From NCBI RefSeq assembly GCF_026410255.1, contig NZ_JAPMLL010000008.1:121455-185454 (forward strand): 64,000 nt of DNA. The letters are read 5' to 3'. This document shows, piece after piece, positions 53,786 to 63,940 of the stretch (positions within the stretch are counted from its first letter, which is position 1; the number at the start of each line of letters is the position of its first letter). The DNA is from Xanthomarina sp. F1114. Its GTDB lineage: Bacteria; Bacteroidota; Bacteroidia; Flavobacteriales; Flavobacteriaceae. The notes under the pieces are model-generated. The model saw nothing but the letters and a program-made list of their open reading frames with translations. It searched no databases and was not told the DNA's origin. A program made the translations under genes and the position numbers.

Positions 53786-54508
53786 ATGAAAAACATCCTT
53801 TTTCTATTTACTTTTTTATTCCTGTTTCATACCGCTCACGCGCAATTATTTACTAGGGAAAAAGTATTAAACGATGAAAATGTGGATAAAAGACGTTTAA
53901 GCTATGGCTATTTTATAGGTTTTAATAGTTATGATTTTAATTTTGATTATAAAGCCAATATGGCTAATATGGCAGATATACAAACTAAAAAATCGACTGG
54001 ATTTAATGTAGGTCTAGTTGGAAATCTGCGTATTAACGATTTCTTGGATTTAAGATTAGAACCCGGTTTATACATTACAACCAGAACTTTAGAATATCCT
54101 GAAAGTTATTTTAATGGGATGGAATTTACATCTTCGGACTTAGAAAGAGAAATAAAATCCACCTATATACATGTGCCTTTATTGCTAAAATTTTCCACCA
54201 AACGTATCAATAATTTCAAACCTTTTATTGTTGGAGGAATCTCAACTGCTTTAAACTTATCTAGTAATCAAGACAATCCAGACGACAATAGTGCAGGAAA
54301 ATTTAGAACTAAGAAAAACATGTATTTCTATGAAATAGGCTTTGGTATTGATTTTTACCTGTACTATTTTAAATTTACACCTTCGATTAGAGGCGTTTTT
54401 GCCATCAATGATGAGTTAGTTAGAGATGCAGATCCAAATAGTCCTTGGACAGGTAATATAGAATCCATGAAAACACGTGGCGTGTTTATTAACTTTACAT
54501 TCCAGTAA
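53786..54508 (+). CDS. porT: PorT-like outer membrane beta-barrel of the type IX secretion system
   Basis: A 240-residue secreted protein: signal peptide (about 1-19, HAQL), then an eight-stranded-type barrel pattern (outer membrane beta-barrel family, PorT-like) with YGYFIGFNSYDF, GFNVGLVGNLRINDFLDLRLEPGL-type strands and a C-terminal aromatic strand ending FINFTFQ. PorT is required for T9SS secretion. The position directly downstream of ubiE is the arrangement I remember from other flavobacteria. A generic porin-family label would be the cautious alternative. Confidence 0.85.
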   Translation: MKNILFLFTFLFLFHTAHAQLFTREKVLNDENVDKRRLSYGYFIGFNSYDFNFDYKANMANMADIQTKKSTGFNVGLVGNLRINDFLDLRLEPGLYITTRTLEYPESYFNGMEFTSSDLEREIKSTYIHVPLLLKFSTKRINNFKPFIVGGISTALNLSSNQDNPDDNSAGKFRTKKNMYFYEIGFGIDFYLYYFKFTPSIRGVFAINDELVRDADPNSPWTGNIESMKTRGVFINFTFQ

Positions 54509-54591
54509 TTGTTGGTTGTTGAGCTGTACAAACCAGTTATTTTTAACAAGTTATAAGTTTGATTTTTACTAAAACACAGACTCCTCTATAA

Positions 54592-55311
54592 TTAACCTCT
54601 TCTAAACTCGCTTAGTAAAATAGCTGTTGCTGTTGCCACATTTAAACTTTCTGTAGCTTGTAACTGGCCAAACCTTGGAATAGATATTTTTGTAGAAATC
54701 AATTTTTCATTTTCTTCAGAAACTCCGTTTGCTTCATTTCCTAAAACCAGGATTCCTTTTTTAGGTAAGTTCTTTTCATATATGTTTTCTCCGTCCATAA
54801 AAGCACCAAATATTTCCAAATTTGACTGCTCTAGAAATTCAGTTAAATCTAAATAAGTTATATTCACTCTAGTAATAGATCCCATAGTTGCCTGAACTAC
54901 TTTAGGGTTAAAGCAATCTACAGTTTCTAGATTACAAATTAAATCTGTAATTCCAAACCAATCGCAAAGTCTTATTATGGTCCCTAAATTTCCAGGATCG
55001 CGTACATTATCTAAGGCAACAATTAGATTATCATTATTAACAGTTTTAATTTCAGGGATATAGAAAACTGCCAAAGCTGTATTTGGGGTGCTTAAAAAAC
55101 TAATTTTTTTTAATTCATTTTCGGAGATAAGCGTTTCAAGATTGGCATCAATTTTGAAAGACTCAGTGGTATATAACTGTTTTAATTTAAAGTGAGACCC
55201 TATTAATTCGTTGATGGTTTTAACACCTTCAGCAACAAATAAACCCTGTTGAAGTCGGTATTTTTTTTGTTTTAAACTGCTTATTGATTTTATTTGATTT
55301 TTAGATAACAT
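54592..55311 (-). CDS. TrmH/SpoU-family RNA 2'-O-methyltransferase
   Basis: A 239-residue knotted methyltransferase. An N-terminal substrate-binding domain (about 1-85; KQKKYRLQQGLFVAEGVKTI) precedes the SPOUT domain with motif 1 ALDNVRDPGNLGTIIRLCDWFG, motif 2 GILVLGNEANGVS and motif 3 SIPRFGQLQATESLNVATATAI. It likely 2'-O-methylates a ribose in rRNA or tRNA; the exact target is not predictable. It is divergent from tamL. Confidence 0.92.
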   Translation of the reverse strand: MLSKNQIKSISSLKQKKYRLQQGLFVAEGVKTINELIGSHFKLKQLYTTESFKIDANLETLISENELKKISFLSTPNTALAVFYIPEIKTVNNDNLIVALDNVRDPGNLGTIIRLCDWFGITDLICNLETVDCFNPKVVQATMGSITRVNITYLDLTEFLEQSNLEIFGAFMDGENIYEKNLPKKGILVLGNEANGVSEENEKLISTKISIPRFGQLQATESLNVATATAILLSEFRRG

Positions 55312-55349
55312 TCAAACTTATTTAAATATATTTTTCAACGGAAATAATG

Positions 55350-55357
55350 TATTTTTG
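55350..55357 (+). promoter_or_regulatory. -7 promoter box of tamL
   Basis: TATTTTTG, 66 bases before the TTG start at 55424. Confidence 0.5.
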
Positions 55358-55423
55358 AGTTTCATTGATGTAATTTATTTATTACTCACAAAACAGCAAT
55401 TCTTTTATTACTAGTTAATTTAT

Positions 55424-57952
55424 TTGTATTTGAAACTGCAATTCTCAAAAATAGTATTATTTATTGTAATTACCGGTTTTTTGTATTCTTGTAATTCGGT
55501 AAAAAGAGTTCCTGAGAATGAGCACCTGCTTGTGGAAAATAACATCTATGTAAACGATAAAAAAAATAATACGGAGCGTATTAATAATTTATTGTTTCAG
55601 CCTAGCAATAAAAAAATTCTGGGAATCCCCTTAAAACTATATATCTATAATTCTGCCAGACCAAATATAGATTCTATTATTAACGCAACCATAGATTCAA
55701 AACCTAAAAAAAGAAAAAGACTTGAAGGTTTCCTTTCCAAAAAACAATTGGATAAATATGTTGAAAATAGAATTGGATTTAATAATTGGTTAAAAACAAC
55801 TGGAGAAGCACCAGTTATTGTCAATACAGTAAAAACTGCTAAATCCGAAAAACAATTAGAAGCCTATTACTTTAATAATGGTTGGTTTGATGTCGATGCC
55901 GTCTCAAAAACAGACACTTTAGATGCTAAAACAGCCATTGTAAATTATCATGTTAAAACTGGCGATCCGTATACTATAGATTCTCTTTTTACCAAAATTG
56001 CTACCCCAGTAATCGATTCCTTATATAAAACTACTGAAGCTAAATCTCTTATAAAAAAGAACACACAATATAGAACAGCCACCTTTAGTAACGAAAAAGA
56101 GCGAATTATCAGAAATTTGAGGAATTCTGGGGTCTATCACTTTAGCCAAGATTATGTGTATTTTGAAATGGATACTATTGATACCAATAAAAAAGTGAAT
56201 GTGGAACTTCAAATTTTAAATAGATCAATAAGAACTCAAGATTCCACATATAAAGTCCCATTTAATATCTATAAAATAAAAGAAGTTAATGTATATACCG
56301 ATTATTCTTATGAGAATAGAAATTTAACCTTGACAGACTCCACTCTATTTAAAAACTTTAATCTTTTTAGTTATGGAAAAATGCGCTTTAAGCCAAAAGC
56401 CATAACCGATGCTGTTTTTATAACTCCAGGAGATGTTTTTAGAGACAGAGACCGAACAAACACCTACAGACATATAAACAACTTACAAACTTTTAAGCAC
56501 CCAAGTATCGAGTATATAGAAAATCCAGACACCACATTAACGGCTAATATTTTATTAACGCCTTATAAGAAGTTTGGATTAAATTTTAGTGCAGAAGTCT
56601 CACAGAGTAATATTCAATCTATTGGGCTCTCCTTTAATCCAAGTATTTTAATGCGTAATGTTTTTAGAGGTGCAGAAACCTTAGAACTCTCGGCTTTTGG
56701 ATCTATTGGAGCTTCCAAAGATGGGGGAGATGAAGATGATCCATTTTTTGACATTAACGAACTGGGAGTCGATTTAAAACTAACCATTCCAAGATTATTT
56801 TTTCCTTTTAATACAGAAAAAATTATTCCAAAAACCATGTTTCCAAGTACCAGGATTTCCTTAGCTTCTTCTAGTCAGACTAACGTAGGATTAGATAAGC
56901 AGACAGTTTCTGGGGTTTTTAACTATAAATGGTTTGCTTCTGAAAAGATAACCAACAGGTTCGACTTGTTCAATATTCAATATGTTAGAAACCTAAATCC
57001 AGATAATTATTTTGGAATTTATCAAAATTCCTATGATGAGCTAAATGAGATCTCTGAAGATATTGGTTACAACAATGGAAACACTCTAACCTATCCAGAC
57101 CAAACAGATATGTTTATTAACGATGTACTTTCTGGAAGCACCTCTTTACAACCTGGAGACCCAGAATATAACGACGTCTATTCTATAAACGAAAGAAAAA
57201 TAAGACTGACAGAGAATAACTTGATTTTTGGTGCTAATTTCAACTTTACCAGAGATAACAGAGAGAATTTATACGATGAAACCTTTTCTATATTTAGAGT
57301 TAAACTTGAATTAGCAGGAAACTTGTTCAATGCCATATCAAAAATTGGGAATTTTAAAAAAAACGATGCAGGTCAATACGAACTTTTTAACGTAGCTTAT
57401 TCTCAATTTGTAAAAACAGAATTTGATTATATAAAACATTGGGATTTAGGCAAGAAAAATGTGTTAGCTATTAGAACATTTGCTGGAATAGCCATTCCTT
57501 ATGGCAACTCAACAAATATCCCATTTTCTAAAAGTTTCTTTGCTGGAGGTACTAACGACAATCGTGCGTGGACAGCCTACAGCCTTGGACCAGGAAGTTT
57601 AGATAGTAACGACGAGTTTAACGAAGCCAACTTAAAATTAGCCTTCAATATAGAACATCGTTTTAATATGTTTGGCAAATTTAACGGAGCACTTTTTATT
57701 GACACAGGTAATATCTGGAACGTTTTAGACGACATTACAGACCCAAAGGCGACATTTACCAATTTTTCATCTTTAAAAGATATAGCAATTGGCTCTGGCT
57801 TTGGTTTAAGATACGATTTTGGCTTTGCAGTTTTCCGTTTCGATATAGGCTTTAAAACCTACGATCCCTCCTATCCAGAAAACAATAGATGGTTTAATGA
57901 ATACAACTTTTCTAAGGCTGTTTATAACATAGGTATCAATTACCCATTCTAA
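55424..57952 (+). CDS. tamL: TamL-type BamA/TamA-family outer membrane lipoprotein
   Basis: An 842-residue outer membrane assembly protein. It has a lipoprotein signal (Cys23 in GFLYSCNSV), POTRA-like repeats over about residues 30-400, and a 16-strand BamA/TamA barrel over the C-terminal ~440 residues (SFFAGGTNDNRAW is the conserved loop; last strand ends GINYPF). The lipidated N-terminus distinguishes TamL of Bacteroidota from TamA. The start codon is TTG (55424 or 55430); a stop lies just upstream and no ATG gives the signal peptide. No tamB gene lies next to it in this window. Confidence 0.92.
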   Translation: MYLKLQFSKIVLFIVITGFLYSCNSVKRVPENEHLLVENNIYVNDKKNNTERINNLLFQPSNKKILGIPLKLYIYNSARPNIDSIINATIDSKPKKRKRLEGFLSKKQLDKYVENRIGFNNWLKTTGEAPVIVNTVKTAKSEKQLEAYYFNNGWFDVDAVSKTDTLDAKTAIVNYHVKTGDPYTIDSLFTKIATPVIDSLYKTTEAKSLIKKNTQYRTATFSNEKERIIRNLRNSGVYHFSQDYVYFEMDTIDTNKKVNVELQILNRSIRTQDSTYKVPFNIYKIKEVNVYTDYSYENRNLTLTDSTLFKNFNLFSYGKMRFKPKAITDAVFITPGDVFRDRDRTNTYRHINNLQTFKHPSIEYIENPDTTLTANILLTPYKKFGLNFSAEVSQSNIQSIGLSFNPSILMRNVFRGAETLELSAFGSIGASKDGGDEDDPFFDINELGVDLKLTIPRLFFPFNTEKIIPKTMFPSTRISLASSSQTNVGLDKQTVSGVFNYKWFASEKITNRFDLFNIQYVRNLNPDNYFGIYQNSYDELNEISEDIGYNNGNTLTYPDQTDMFINDVLSGSTSLQPGDPEYNDVYSINERKIRLTENNLIFGANFNFTRDNRENLYDETFSIFRVKLELAGNLFNAISKIGNFKKNDAGQYELFNVAYSQFVKTEFDYIKHWDLGKKNVLAIRTFAGIAIPYGNSTNIPFSKSFFAGGTNDNRAWTAYSLGPGSLDSNDEFNEANLKLAFNIEHRFNMFGKFNGALFIDTGNIWNVLDDITDPKATFTNFSSLKDIAIGSGFGLRYDFGFAVFRFDIGFKTYDPSYPENNRWFNEYNFSKAVYNIGINYPF

Positions 57953-57967
57953 GCTATTTAATTTTCT

Positions 57968-57975
57968 TATTTTTG
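57968..57975 (+). promoter_or_regulatory. -7 promoter box of fbaA
   Basis: TATTTTTG, 27 bases before the fbaA ATG. Confidence 0.5.
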
Positions 57976-58002
57976 TAATTCAAACATTTTAATTTAACAA
58001 TC

Positions 58003-59070
58003 ATGGCTCATAACATTAAACCTGGAGTTGCTACAGGTAAAGAAGTTCAGAACATTTTTAAACTAGCTAAAGAGAAAGGCTTTGCATTACCGGCAGTAAA
58101 CGTTGTTGGCTCCAACAGTATCAATGGTGTTTTAGAAACTGCCAGAGATTTAAATGCTCCAGTAATTATCCAATTCTCTAATGGTGGAGGTGTTTTTAAT
58201 GCAGGAAAAGGACTAAGTAACGAGAACCAAAAAGCAGCTATTGCAGGTTGTATTGCAGGAGCTAAACACGTGCATTTAATGGCAGAAGCTTATGGCGTAC
58301 CAGTTATCTTACATACAGACCACTGTGCGAAAAAGTTATTACTTTGGATCGATGGTCTTTTAGATGCTAGCGAACAGCATTTTAAAGAAACTGGAAAACC
58401 ACTGTATAGTTCTCACATGATTGATTTAAGTGAAGAACCTATTGAAGAAAATATAGAAATCTGTAAAAACTACCTTTCTAGAATGAGTAAAATGGGGATG
58501 ACTCTAGAAATTGAATTAGGAATTACTGGAGGAGAAGAAGATGGAGTGGATAATACAGATGTGGACGACTCTAAACTTTATACCCAACCAGAAGAAGTGG
58601 CTTATGCCTTTGAAGAATTAAGCAAAATAAGCGATCAATTTACAATTGCAGCAGCTTTTGGAAATGTACATGGAGTTTATAAACCTGGAAATGTCAAGCT
58701 TACTCCAAAAATTTTAAAAAACTCGCAAGAATATGTTTCTAAGAAATTTAATTTAGAGCATAACCATATAGATTTTGTGTTTCATGGTGGTTCTGGATCA
58801 TCAGTTGAAGAAATTCGAGAGGCAATAGGTTACGGCGTTATAAAAATGAATATCGACACAGATATGCAATATGCATTTACCTCTGGTGTTCGTGATTATA
58901 TGAAAGAAAAAGAAGCATATTTACAGGCTCAAATTGGAAATCCTGATGGAGATGATGTTCCAAATAAGAAATATTACGACCCAAGAGTTTGGTTGCGTAA
59001 AGGTGAAAATAGCTTTGTAGAGCGTTTAAAAAAGGCCTTCGAAGATTTGAACAATGTAAATACTTTATAA
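58003..59070 (+). CDS. fbaA: class II fructose-bisphosphate aldolase
   Basis: A 355-residue zinc-dependent aldolase of glycolysis and gluconeogenesis, subgroup IIA (long form, as in E. coli FbaA). Visible: HTDHCAKK with the catalytic Asp and zinc His, LEIELGITGGEEDGVDN, GNVHGVYKPGNVKL, FVFHGGSGSS and the phosphate loop VIKMNIDTDMQYAF. It has its own promoter and is followed by accD, which also has one. Confidence 0.97.
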   Translation: MAHNIKPGVATGKEVQNIFKLAKEKGFALPAVNVVGSNSINGVLETARDLNAPVIIQFSNGGGVFNAGKGLSNENQKAAIAGCIAGAKHVHLMAEAYGVPVILHTDHCAKKLLLWIDGLLDASEQHFKETGKPLYSSHMIDLSEEPIEENIEICKNYLSRMSKMGMTLEIELGITGGEEDGVDNTDVDDSKLYTQPEEVAYAFEELSKISDQFTIAAAFGNVHGVYKPGNVKLTPKILKNSQEYVSKKFNLEHNHIDFVFHGGSGSSVEEIREAIGYGVIKMNIDTDMQYAFTSGVRDYMKEKEAYLQAQIGNPDGDDVPNKKYYDPRVWLRKGENSFVERLKKAFEDLNNVNTL

Positions 59071-59109
59071 AATATTATAAGTGTTTCCACTTAATTAAAA
59101 ACAAAACTA

Positions 59110-59117
59110 TAATTTTG
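59110..59117 (+). promoter_or_regulatory. -7 promoter box of accD
   Basis: TAATTTTG, 76 bases before the accD ATG. The leader contains two copies of TCTAAAATCG 22 bases apart. Confidence 0.45.
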
Positions 59118-59193
59118 TGGTCTGGCTAAACAGGAATCGATTATAGAAGAAATTCTAAAATCGGAAATCAAAAATCTAAAATCGTATATCGAT

Positions 59194-60051
59194 ATGTCTT
59201 GGTTTAAAAGAAAAGAAAAAGGTATTCAAACTACCACCGAACAAAAGAAGGATACTCCTAAAGGTTTGTGGTACAAATCTCCTACTGGAAAAATAGTAGA
59301 TACTAAAGAATTAGAACAGAACTTTTACGTAAGCCCTGAAGATGGTTACCACGTAAGAATTGGAAGTAAAGAGTATTTCGAAATTTTATTCGACGACAAT
59401 AAGTTTAAAGAATTAGATATTAAGTTAGAATCTAAAGATCCTTTAAAGTTTGAAGACACTAAAAAGTATCCAGATCGCTTAAAAGCAGCTCAGGAAAAAA
59501 CACATTTAAAAGATGCCGTTCGTACAGCTGTTGGTAAATCTAAAGGTAAAGATTTAGTAGTTGCTTGTATGGATTTTTCATTTATTGGAGGCTCTATGGG
59601 ATCTGTTGTAGGTGAAAAAATTGCACGTGCTGCCGATTATTCTTTAAAAAAGAAAATTCCTTTCATGATTATCTCCAAATCTGGAGGTGCTAGAATGATG
59701 GAAGCTGCTCTATCTTTAATGCAATTAGCTAAAACGTCGGTTAAATTAGCACAATTGGCAGATGCTGGAATTCCGTACATCTCTTTATGCACCGATCCAA
59801 CTACTGGAGGAACCACAGCTTCTTTTGCTATGTTAGGAGATATTAATATTGCCGAACCTGGTGCTTTAATTGGATTTGCTGGACCTCGTGTTGTAAAAGA
59901 CACCACAGGGCAGGATTTACCAGATGGTTTTCAAACGTCAGAATTCCTATTAGAACATGGTTTTCTAGATTTTATTACCCATAGAAAAGACTTAAAAAAC
60001 AAAGTTAATCTCTATATCGATTTAATTACAAACCAACCTTTAAGAGAATAA
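59194..60051 (+). CDS. accD: acetyl-CoA carboxylase carboxyltransferase subunit beta, zinc ribbon lost
   Basis: The beta subunit of the carboxyltransferase that forms malonyl-CoA for fatty-acid synthesis. The 285-residue crotonase-like domain is intact ([62 protein letters not shown]). The N-terminal zinc ribbon that normally has four cysteines is present as a segment, but without them: [10 protein letters not shown] replaces the first CxxC (residues 29-32) and YVSPEDGYH the second (47-50). The rest of the N-terminal alignment is preserved, so this is substitution rather than deletion. Confidence 0.95.
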   Translation: MSWFKRKEKGIQTTTEQKKDTPKGLWYKSPTGKIVDTKELEQNFYVSPEDGYHVRIGSKEYFEILFDDNKFKELDIKLESKDPLKFEDTKKYPDRLKAAQEKTHLKDAVRTAVGKSKGKDLVVACMDFSFIGGSMGSVVGEKIARAADYSLKKKIPFMIISKSGGARMMEAALSLMQLAKTSVKLAQLADAGIPYISLCTDPTTGGTTASFAMLGDINIAEPGALIGFAGPRVVKDTTGQDLPDGFQTSEFLLEHGFLDFITHRKDLKNKVNLYIDLITNQPLRE

Positions 60052-60070
60052 TAACTTTCACAATAATCAT

Positions 60071-60102
60071 AAAAAAAAGCGACCAACGGGTCGCTTTTTT
60101 TA
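60071..60102. terminator. bidirectional terminator between accD and the lipoprotein gene
   Basis: AAAAAAGCGACC/GGTCGCTTTTTT, 12-bp stem with a 4-nt loop and A/T runs on both sides. Confidence 0.92.
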
Positions 60103-60119
60103 TGATTTATTAATCCCAA

Positions 60120-60965
60120 TTAGTTTAAAACAATATTTATTAATGTGCCATTGGCAAATGTAAATGTTGCTAGATTGTCGCAAGCTCCATCACCATAATC
60201 AAGCACACCATCAAAAAGTTGCAAATCTGCATCAATAGAGCCTCTTACAAAATGATAACAAGAAGCTTCTTTTCTTAAAGGCAAAATAACTTCATAATTA
60301 TGTGTCCCACCGTTAGCAAAAGTAGCATTCCAATAACCGGTATACTCAAATACATTATCTGTAAAAACACCCGTATCAAACCCTTCAATCCATTCATTTA
60401 CAATTTGTCCTTCTCTAGACGCTTGTATTCCGTTAGGCCAAATTACTGTTAAATCGACATTATGGGTAAATTGTGGATTTCCATTAGCATTGGACAGTTC
60501 CTTTAAAATGGAATTGCTTCCCAAAACCTGAATATCATCAAAATAATAATCGTTCAAGACATAGTCTAAGGTTACTTGTTGCGCTTGTGGATTACGTTGG
60601 TAGGTTAATACTATTTGTCCTCGATATAGATGTCCGTGAATATCGCAGCCGCCTTCATCAAAATCTATAGTTAACTCTCTAAAGTTTTGTTCCATAACCA
60701 ATGTCAGAGTTACGCATTCTGGAAAAGATGTTCTAGAACTAATTCCACCCCTAGCTTCAGCGCTTTCTTGATCTTCGTATACTTCAATAATAAAATTTTC
60801 TAAGGATGCAGAAATCTGGTCCATTTGAGATGATTGTACAATCTCATTTACTTCCTGATCTTGAGCAACAGGCGCTACAGGTTCATTTTCAGAACAAGAA
60901 CTAATAAAAAACCCAGCAAAAGTAAGGGTTAAAAGAACTTTAGTATTAAATTTCAATGTTTTCAT
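60120..60965 (-). CDS. lipoprotein of unknown function
   Basis: A 281-residue lipoprotein (Cys24 in FFISSCSENEP) with an acidic/Gln-rich spacer (about 30-60) and a beta-rich domain. Recognisable stretches are TLVMEQNFRELTIDFDEGGCDIHGHLYRGQI-type strands and a C-terminal VRGSIDADLQLFDGVLDYGDGACDNLATF. I remember similar uncharacterised lipoproteins in Bacteroidota but no function. Isolated by terminators on one side and by rpsO on the other. Confidence 0.68.
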   Translation of the reverse strand: MKTLKFNTKVLLTLTFAGFFISSCSENEPVAPVAQDQEVNEIVQSSQMDQISASLENFIIEVYEDQESAEARGGISSRTSFPECVTLTLVMEQNFRELTIDFDEGGCDIHGHLYRGQIVLTYQRNPQAQQVTLDYVLNDYYFDDIQVLGSNSILKELSNANGNPQFTHNVDLTVIWPNGIQASREGQIVNEWIEGFDTGVFTDNVFEYTGYWNATFANGGTHNYEVILPLRKEASCYHFVRGSIDADLQLFDGVLDYGDGACDNLATFTFANGTLINIVLN

Positions 60966-61075
60966 AATTATTTTTTTTGAGGTTAAGATGTAATAAAAAC
61001 GGAATAATTAAGAAAAAATTATCAATTCACTAAAAATAAAATATTTACAAAAGAGTACAATTATCTAAAAAGTAG

Positions 61076-61083
61076 TATATTTG
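61076..61083 (+). promoter_or_regulatory. -7 promoter box of rpsO
   Basis: TATATTTG, an exact TAnnTTTG match, 54 bases before the rpsO ATG. Confidence 0.6.
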
Positions 61084-61137
61084 CAGCTTGAAAGAAAACC
61101 TTTCATATACATAAAAATCATTTAAAATAATATTGGA

Positions 61138-61407
61138 ATGTATTTAACAAAAGATGCAAAACAAGAGATTTTCGCAAAACACGGTAAAGGAAAAAACGAT
61201 ACTGGGTCTGCAGAAGGTCAAATCGCGTTATTCACGCACAGAATTAAACACTTAACAGATCACTTAAAAAACAATCGTAAAGATTTTAACACTGAGCGTT
61301 CGTTAGTAAAATTAGTAGGTAAGCGTCGTGCTTTACTAGACTATTTAATAAAGAAAGATATTTTAAGATATCGTGCTATTGTTAAAGAATTAGGATTAAG
61401 AAAATAA
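61138..61407 (+). CDS. rpsO: 30S ribosomal protein S15
   Basis: An 89-residue primary 16S rRNA-binding protein with the usual four helices; GSAEGQIALFTHRI and the RRALLDYLIKKD segment identify it. The gene has its own promoter and terminator; pnp follows on the same strand, the order found in many bacteria. Confidence 0.98.
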   Translation: MYLTKDAKQEIFAKHGKGKNDTGSAEGQIALFTHRIKHLTDHLKNNRKDFNTERSLVKLVGKRRALLDYLIKKDILRYRAIVKELGLRK

Positions 61408-61415
61408 TCACAATC

Positions 61416-61440
61416 AAAGAGGCTTCGCGCCTCTTTTTTT
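61416..61440 (+). terminator. terminator of rpsO
   Basis: AAAGAGGC/GCCTCTTT around TTCGC, then seven further T. Confidence 0.9.
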
Positions 61441-61583
61441 GTTTTAAAATAACTCATTCGTAAGAGTTTAAAATTCGTAAATAAGAAGCTAGATCCCGAG
61501 TTTAATTTGGGACTAACGGTTTTTCATTGGTCACAACTACTACTACAACACAACTACCAATGTTTAATTAGAATTAAGAAATT

Positions 61584-63824
61584 ATGATTCCAAAAGTTTT
61601 TAAAGAGGTCATAGACCTTGGCGATGGAAGAGAAATCTCTATCGAAACCGGAAAATTAGCTAAACAAGCTCATGGTTCGGTTGTAGTTCAATCGGGAAAA
61701 TGTATGTTATTATGTACAGTTGTTTCCAACTACAAACAAAGCGATGTCGACTTTTTACCATTAACGGTAGATTATCGCGAAAAATTTGCTGCAGCTGGAC
61801 GTTATCCAGGTGGATTCTTTAAAAGAGAAGCAAGACCAAGCGATGGCGAAGTTTTAACTATGCGTTTAGTGGACCGTGTTTTACGTCCGTTATTCCCAAA
61901 AGACTACCATGCTGAAACTCAAGTTATGATTCAGTTAATGTCTCATGACGATGATGTTATGCCAGACGCTATGGCTGGATTAGCTGCTTCTGCTGCTATT
62001 CAATTATCAGATTTTCCATTTGAATGTGCTATTTCCGAAGCTCGTGTAGCTAGAGTAAATGGCGAATTCATTATTAACCCAACACGTGCTCAATTAGCAG
62101 AATCTGACATCGATATGATGATTGGAGCTTCTGCCGATTCTGTAATGATGGTTGAAGGTGAAATGGATGAAATTTCTGAAGAAGAAATGGCAGATGCCAT
62201 TAAATTTGCTCACGAAGCAATTAAAGTACAATGTGCTGCCCAACTTAGATTAGCAGAAGCATTTGGAAAGAAAGACGTTCGTGAATATGAGCCAGAAAGA
62301 GAAGACAAAGATTTAGAGAAGAAAATTCATGATATGGCATACGATAAGGTGTATGCTATTGCTCAAGCTGGATCTTCTAAACATGAAAGAAGTGCTGCTT
62401 TTGACGCTATAAAAGAGGAAATTAAAGCAACTTTTTCTGAAGAGGAATTGGAAGATTTTGGTGGCTTAGTTTCTAAATACTATTACCAAGCTGAAAAAGA
62501 TGCTATTCGTGATTTAACTTTAAATGAAGGTTTACGCTTAGACGGAAGAAAAACTAATCAAATTAGACCAATCTGGTGTGAAGTAGATTACTTACCATCA
62601 ACTCATGGTTCTTCAATATTTACGCGTGGAGAAACTCAAGCTTTAGCAACAGTTACATTAGGAACTTCAAGAGATGCCAACCAGGTAGACATGCCATCAT
62701 ATGAAGGGGAAGAGCGTTTCTATTTACATTATAACTTTCCTCCTTTTTCAACTGGTGAAGCGCGTCCAATTCGTGGCACGTCTCGTCGTGAAGTAGGACA
62801 TGGAAACTTAGCGCAACGCGCATTAAAAGGAATGATTCCTGATGAATGTCCTTATACAGTTCGTGTAGTTTCTGAAGTTTTAGAATCTAACGGTTCATCT
62901 TCTATGGCAACTGTTTGTGCTGGAACAATGGCGCTTATGGATGCTGGTGTTCAATTAAAGAAACCTGTTTCTGGAATTGCTATGGGATTAATTTCCGATG
63001 CTGAATCTGGAAAATACGCTGTTCTTTCTGATATTTTAGGAGACGAAGATCACTTAGGTGATATGGACTTTAAAGTAACAGGTACGGCAGATGGTATTAC
63101 TGCTTGTCAAATGGATATTAAAGTAAAAGGTCTTTCATACGAAATTCTTGTAAATGCACTTCAACAAGCACGCGATGGACGTTTACATATTTTAGAGAAA
63201 TTGACTGATACTATTGCTACACCAAATGCAGAAGTTAAAGAACACGCACCTACAATGGTTACAAGACGTATTCCTAATGAGTTTATTGGTGCTTTAATTG
63301 GTCCTGGTGGAAAAGTAATTCAAGAATTACAAAAAGAAACCGATACCACTATTGTTATTAATGAAGATCCAGAAACTGAAGAAGGTATTGTAGAAGTTTT
63401 AGGGGTTGGTAGAAAAGGTATCGATGCAGTTTTAGCAAAAATTGACTCCTTATTATTTAAACCAGAAGTTGGTAGTATTTACGAAGTAAAAGTAATAAAA
63501 ATGTTAGATTTTGGTGCGGTAGTAGAATATACCGAAGCTCCAGGAAACGAAGTTTTATTACACGTAAGCGAATTAGCTTGGGAACGCACAGAAAACGTAT
63601 CTGACGTAGTTAATATGGGAGATGTTTTTGATGTAAAATACTTTGGAATAGATTCAAGAACTAGAAAAGAAAAAGTATCTAGAAAAGCCATCTTACCAAA
63701 ACCAGAAGGTTTTAAAGAAAGACCTCCTAGAGATAATAATAGAAATGGCGGACGCGATAATCGTGGGTCTCGCGACAATAACCGTCGTGATGACAGAAAA
63801 CCGAGAGGAGATAAAAGAGATTAA
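61584..63824 (+). CDS. pnp: polyribonucleotide nucleotidyltransferase
   Basis: A phosphorolytic 3'-5' exoribonuclease of the degradosome. The 746-residue protein has two RNase PH domains (about 1-220 and 305-540; first with [18 protein letters not shown], second with [21 protein letters not shown]), a KH domain (about 565-620; [17 protein letters not shown]) and an S1 domain (about 630-700; [15 protein letters not shown]). The C-terminus carries an extra Arg/Asn/Gly/Asp-rich tail of about 35 residues after the S1 domain, likely disordered and RNA-binding. The 176-base leader after the rpsO terminator shows no exact -7 box. Confidence 0.97.
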   Translation: MIPKVFKEVIDLGDGREISIETGKLAKQAHGSVVVQSGKCMLLCTVVSNYKQSDVDFLPLTVDYREKFAAAGRYPGGFFKREARPSDGEVLTMRLVDRVLRPLFPKDYHAETQVMIQLMSHDDDVMPDAMAGLAASAAIQLSDFPFECAISEARVARVNGEFIINPTRAQLAESDIDMMIGASADSVMMVEGEMDEISEEEMADAIKFAHEAIKVQCAAQLRLAEAFGKKDVREYEPEREDKDLEKKIHDMAYDKVYAIAQAGSSKHERSAAFDAIKEEIKATFSEEELEDFGGLVSKYYYQAEKDAIRDLTLNEGLRLDGRKTNQIRPIWCEVDYLPSTHGSSIFTRGETQALATVTLGTSRDANQVDMPSYEGEERFYLHYNFPPFSTGEARPIRGTSRREVGHGNLAQRALKGMIPDECPYTVRVVSEVLESNGSSSMATVCAGTMALMDAGVQLKKPVSGIAMGLISDAESGKYAVLSDILGDEDHLGDMDFKVTGTADGITACQMDIKVKGLSYEILVNALQQARDGRLHILEKLTDTIATPNAEVKEHAPTMVTRRIPNEFIGALIGPGGKVIQELQKETDTTIVINEDPETEEGIVEVLGVGRKGIDAVLAKIDSLLFKPEVGSIYEVKVIKMLDFGAVVEYTEAPGNEVLLHVSELAWERTENVSDVVNMGDVFDVKYFGIDSRTRKEKVSRKAILPKPEGFKERPPRDNNRNGGRDNRGSRDNNRRDDRKPRGDKRD

Positions 63825-63846
63825 ATTCTTTTAACTATAATTTTTT

Positions 63847-63884
63847 AAAGGAGCTTATTTTTAATAGAATAAGCTCCTTTTTTG
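63847..63884 (+). terminator. terminator of pnp
   Basis: AAAGGAGCTTATT pairs with AATAAGCTCCTTT (13 bp) followed by TTT. Confidence 0.9.
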
Positions 63885-63923
63885 TATACAAATTTAAATT
63901 TGTAATATTTTTCTTCAATAAAA

Positions 63924-63940
63924 TTACGGTAAAACCGTAA
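63924..63940. repeat. short inverted repeat before an unseen gene
   Basis: TTACGGT-AAA-ACCGTAA, with a third CGGTAAA 26 bases downstream of the first. It lies in the last 100 bases of the window, upstream of whatever follows pnp, and could be an operator; nothing else is seen there apart from a run of T. Confidence 0.45.

Noticed and set aside
55313..55320. TAAGTTTG as promoter of the trmH-like gene
   Set aside because: Only one base separates the box from the ATG, which would place the transcription start inside the gene.
59152..59184. TCTAAAATCG repeats before accD as an iteron or binding-site array
   Set aside because: Only two imperfect AT-rich copies; too weak to separate from chance.
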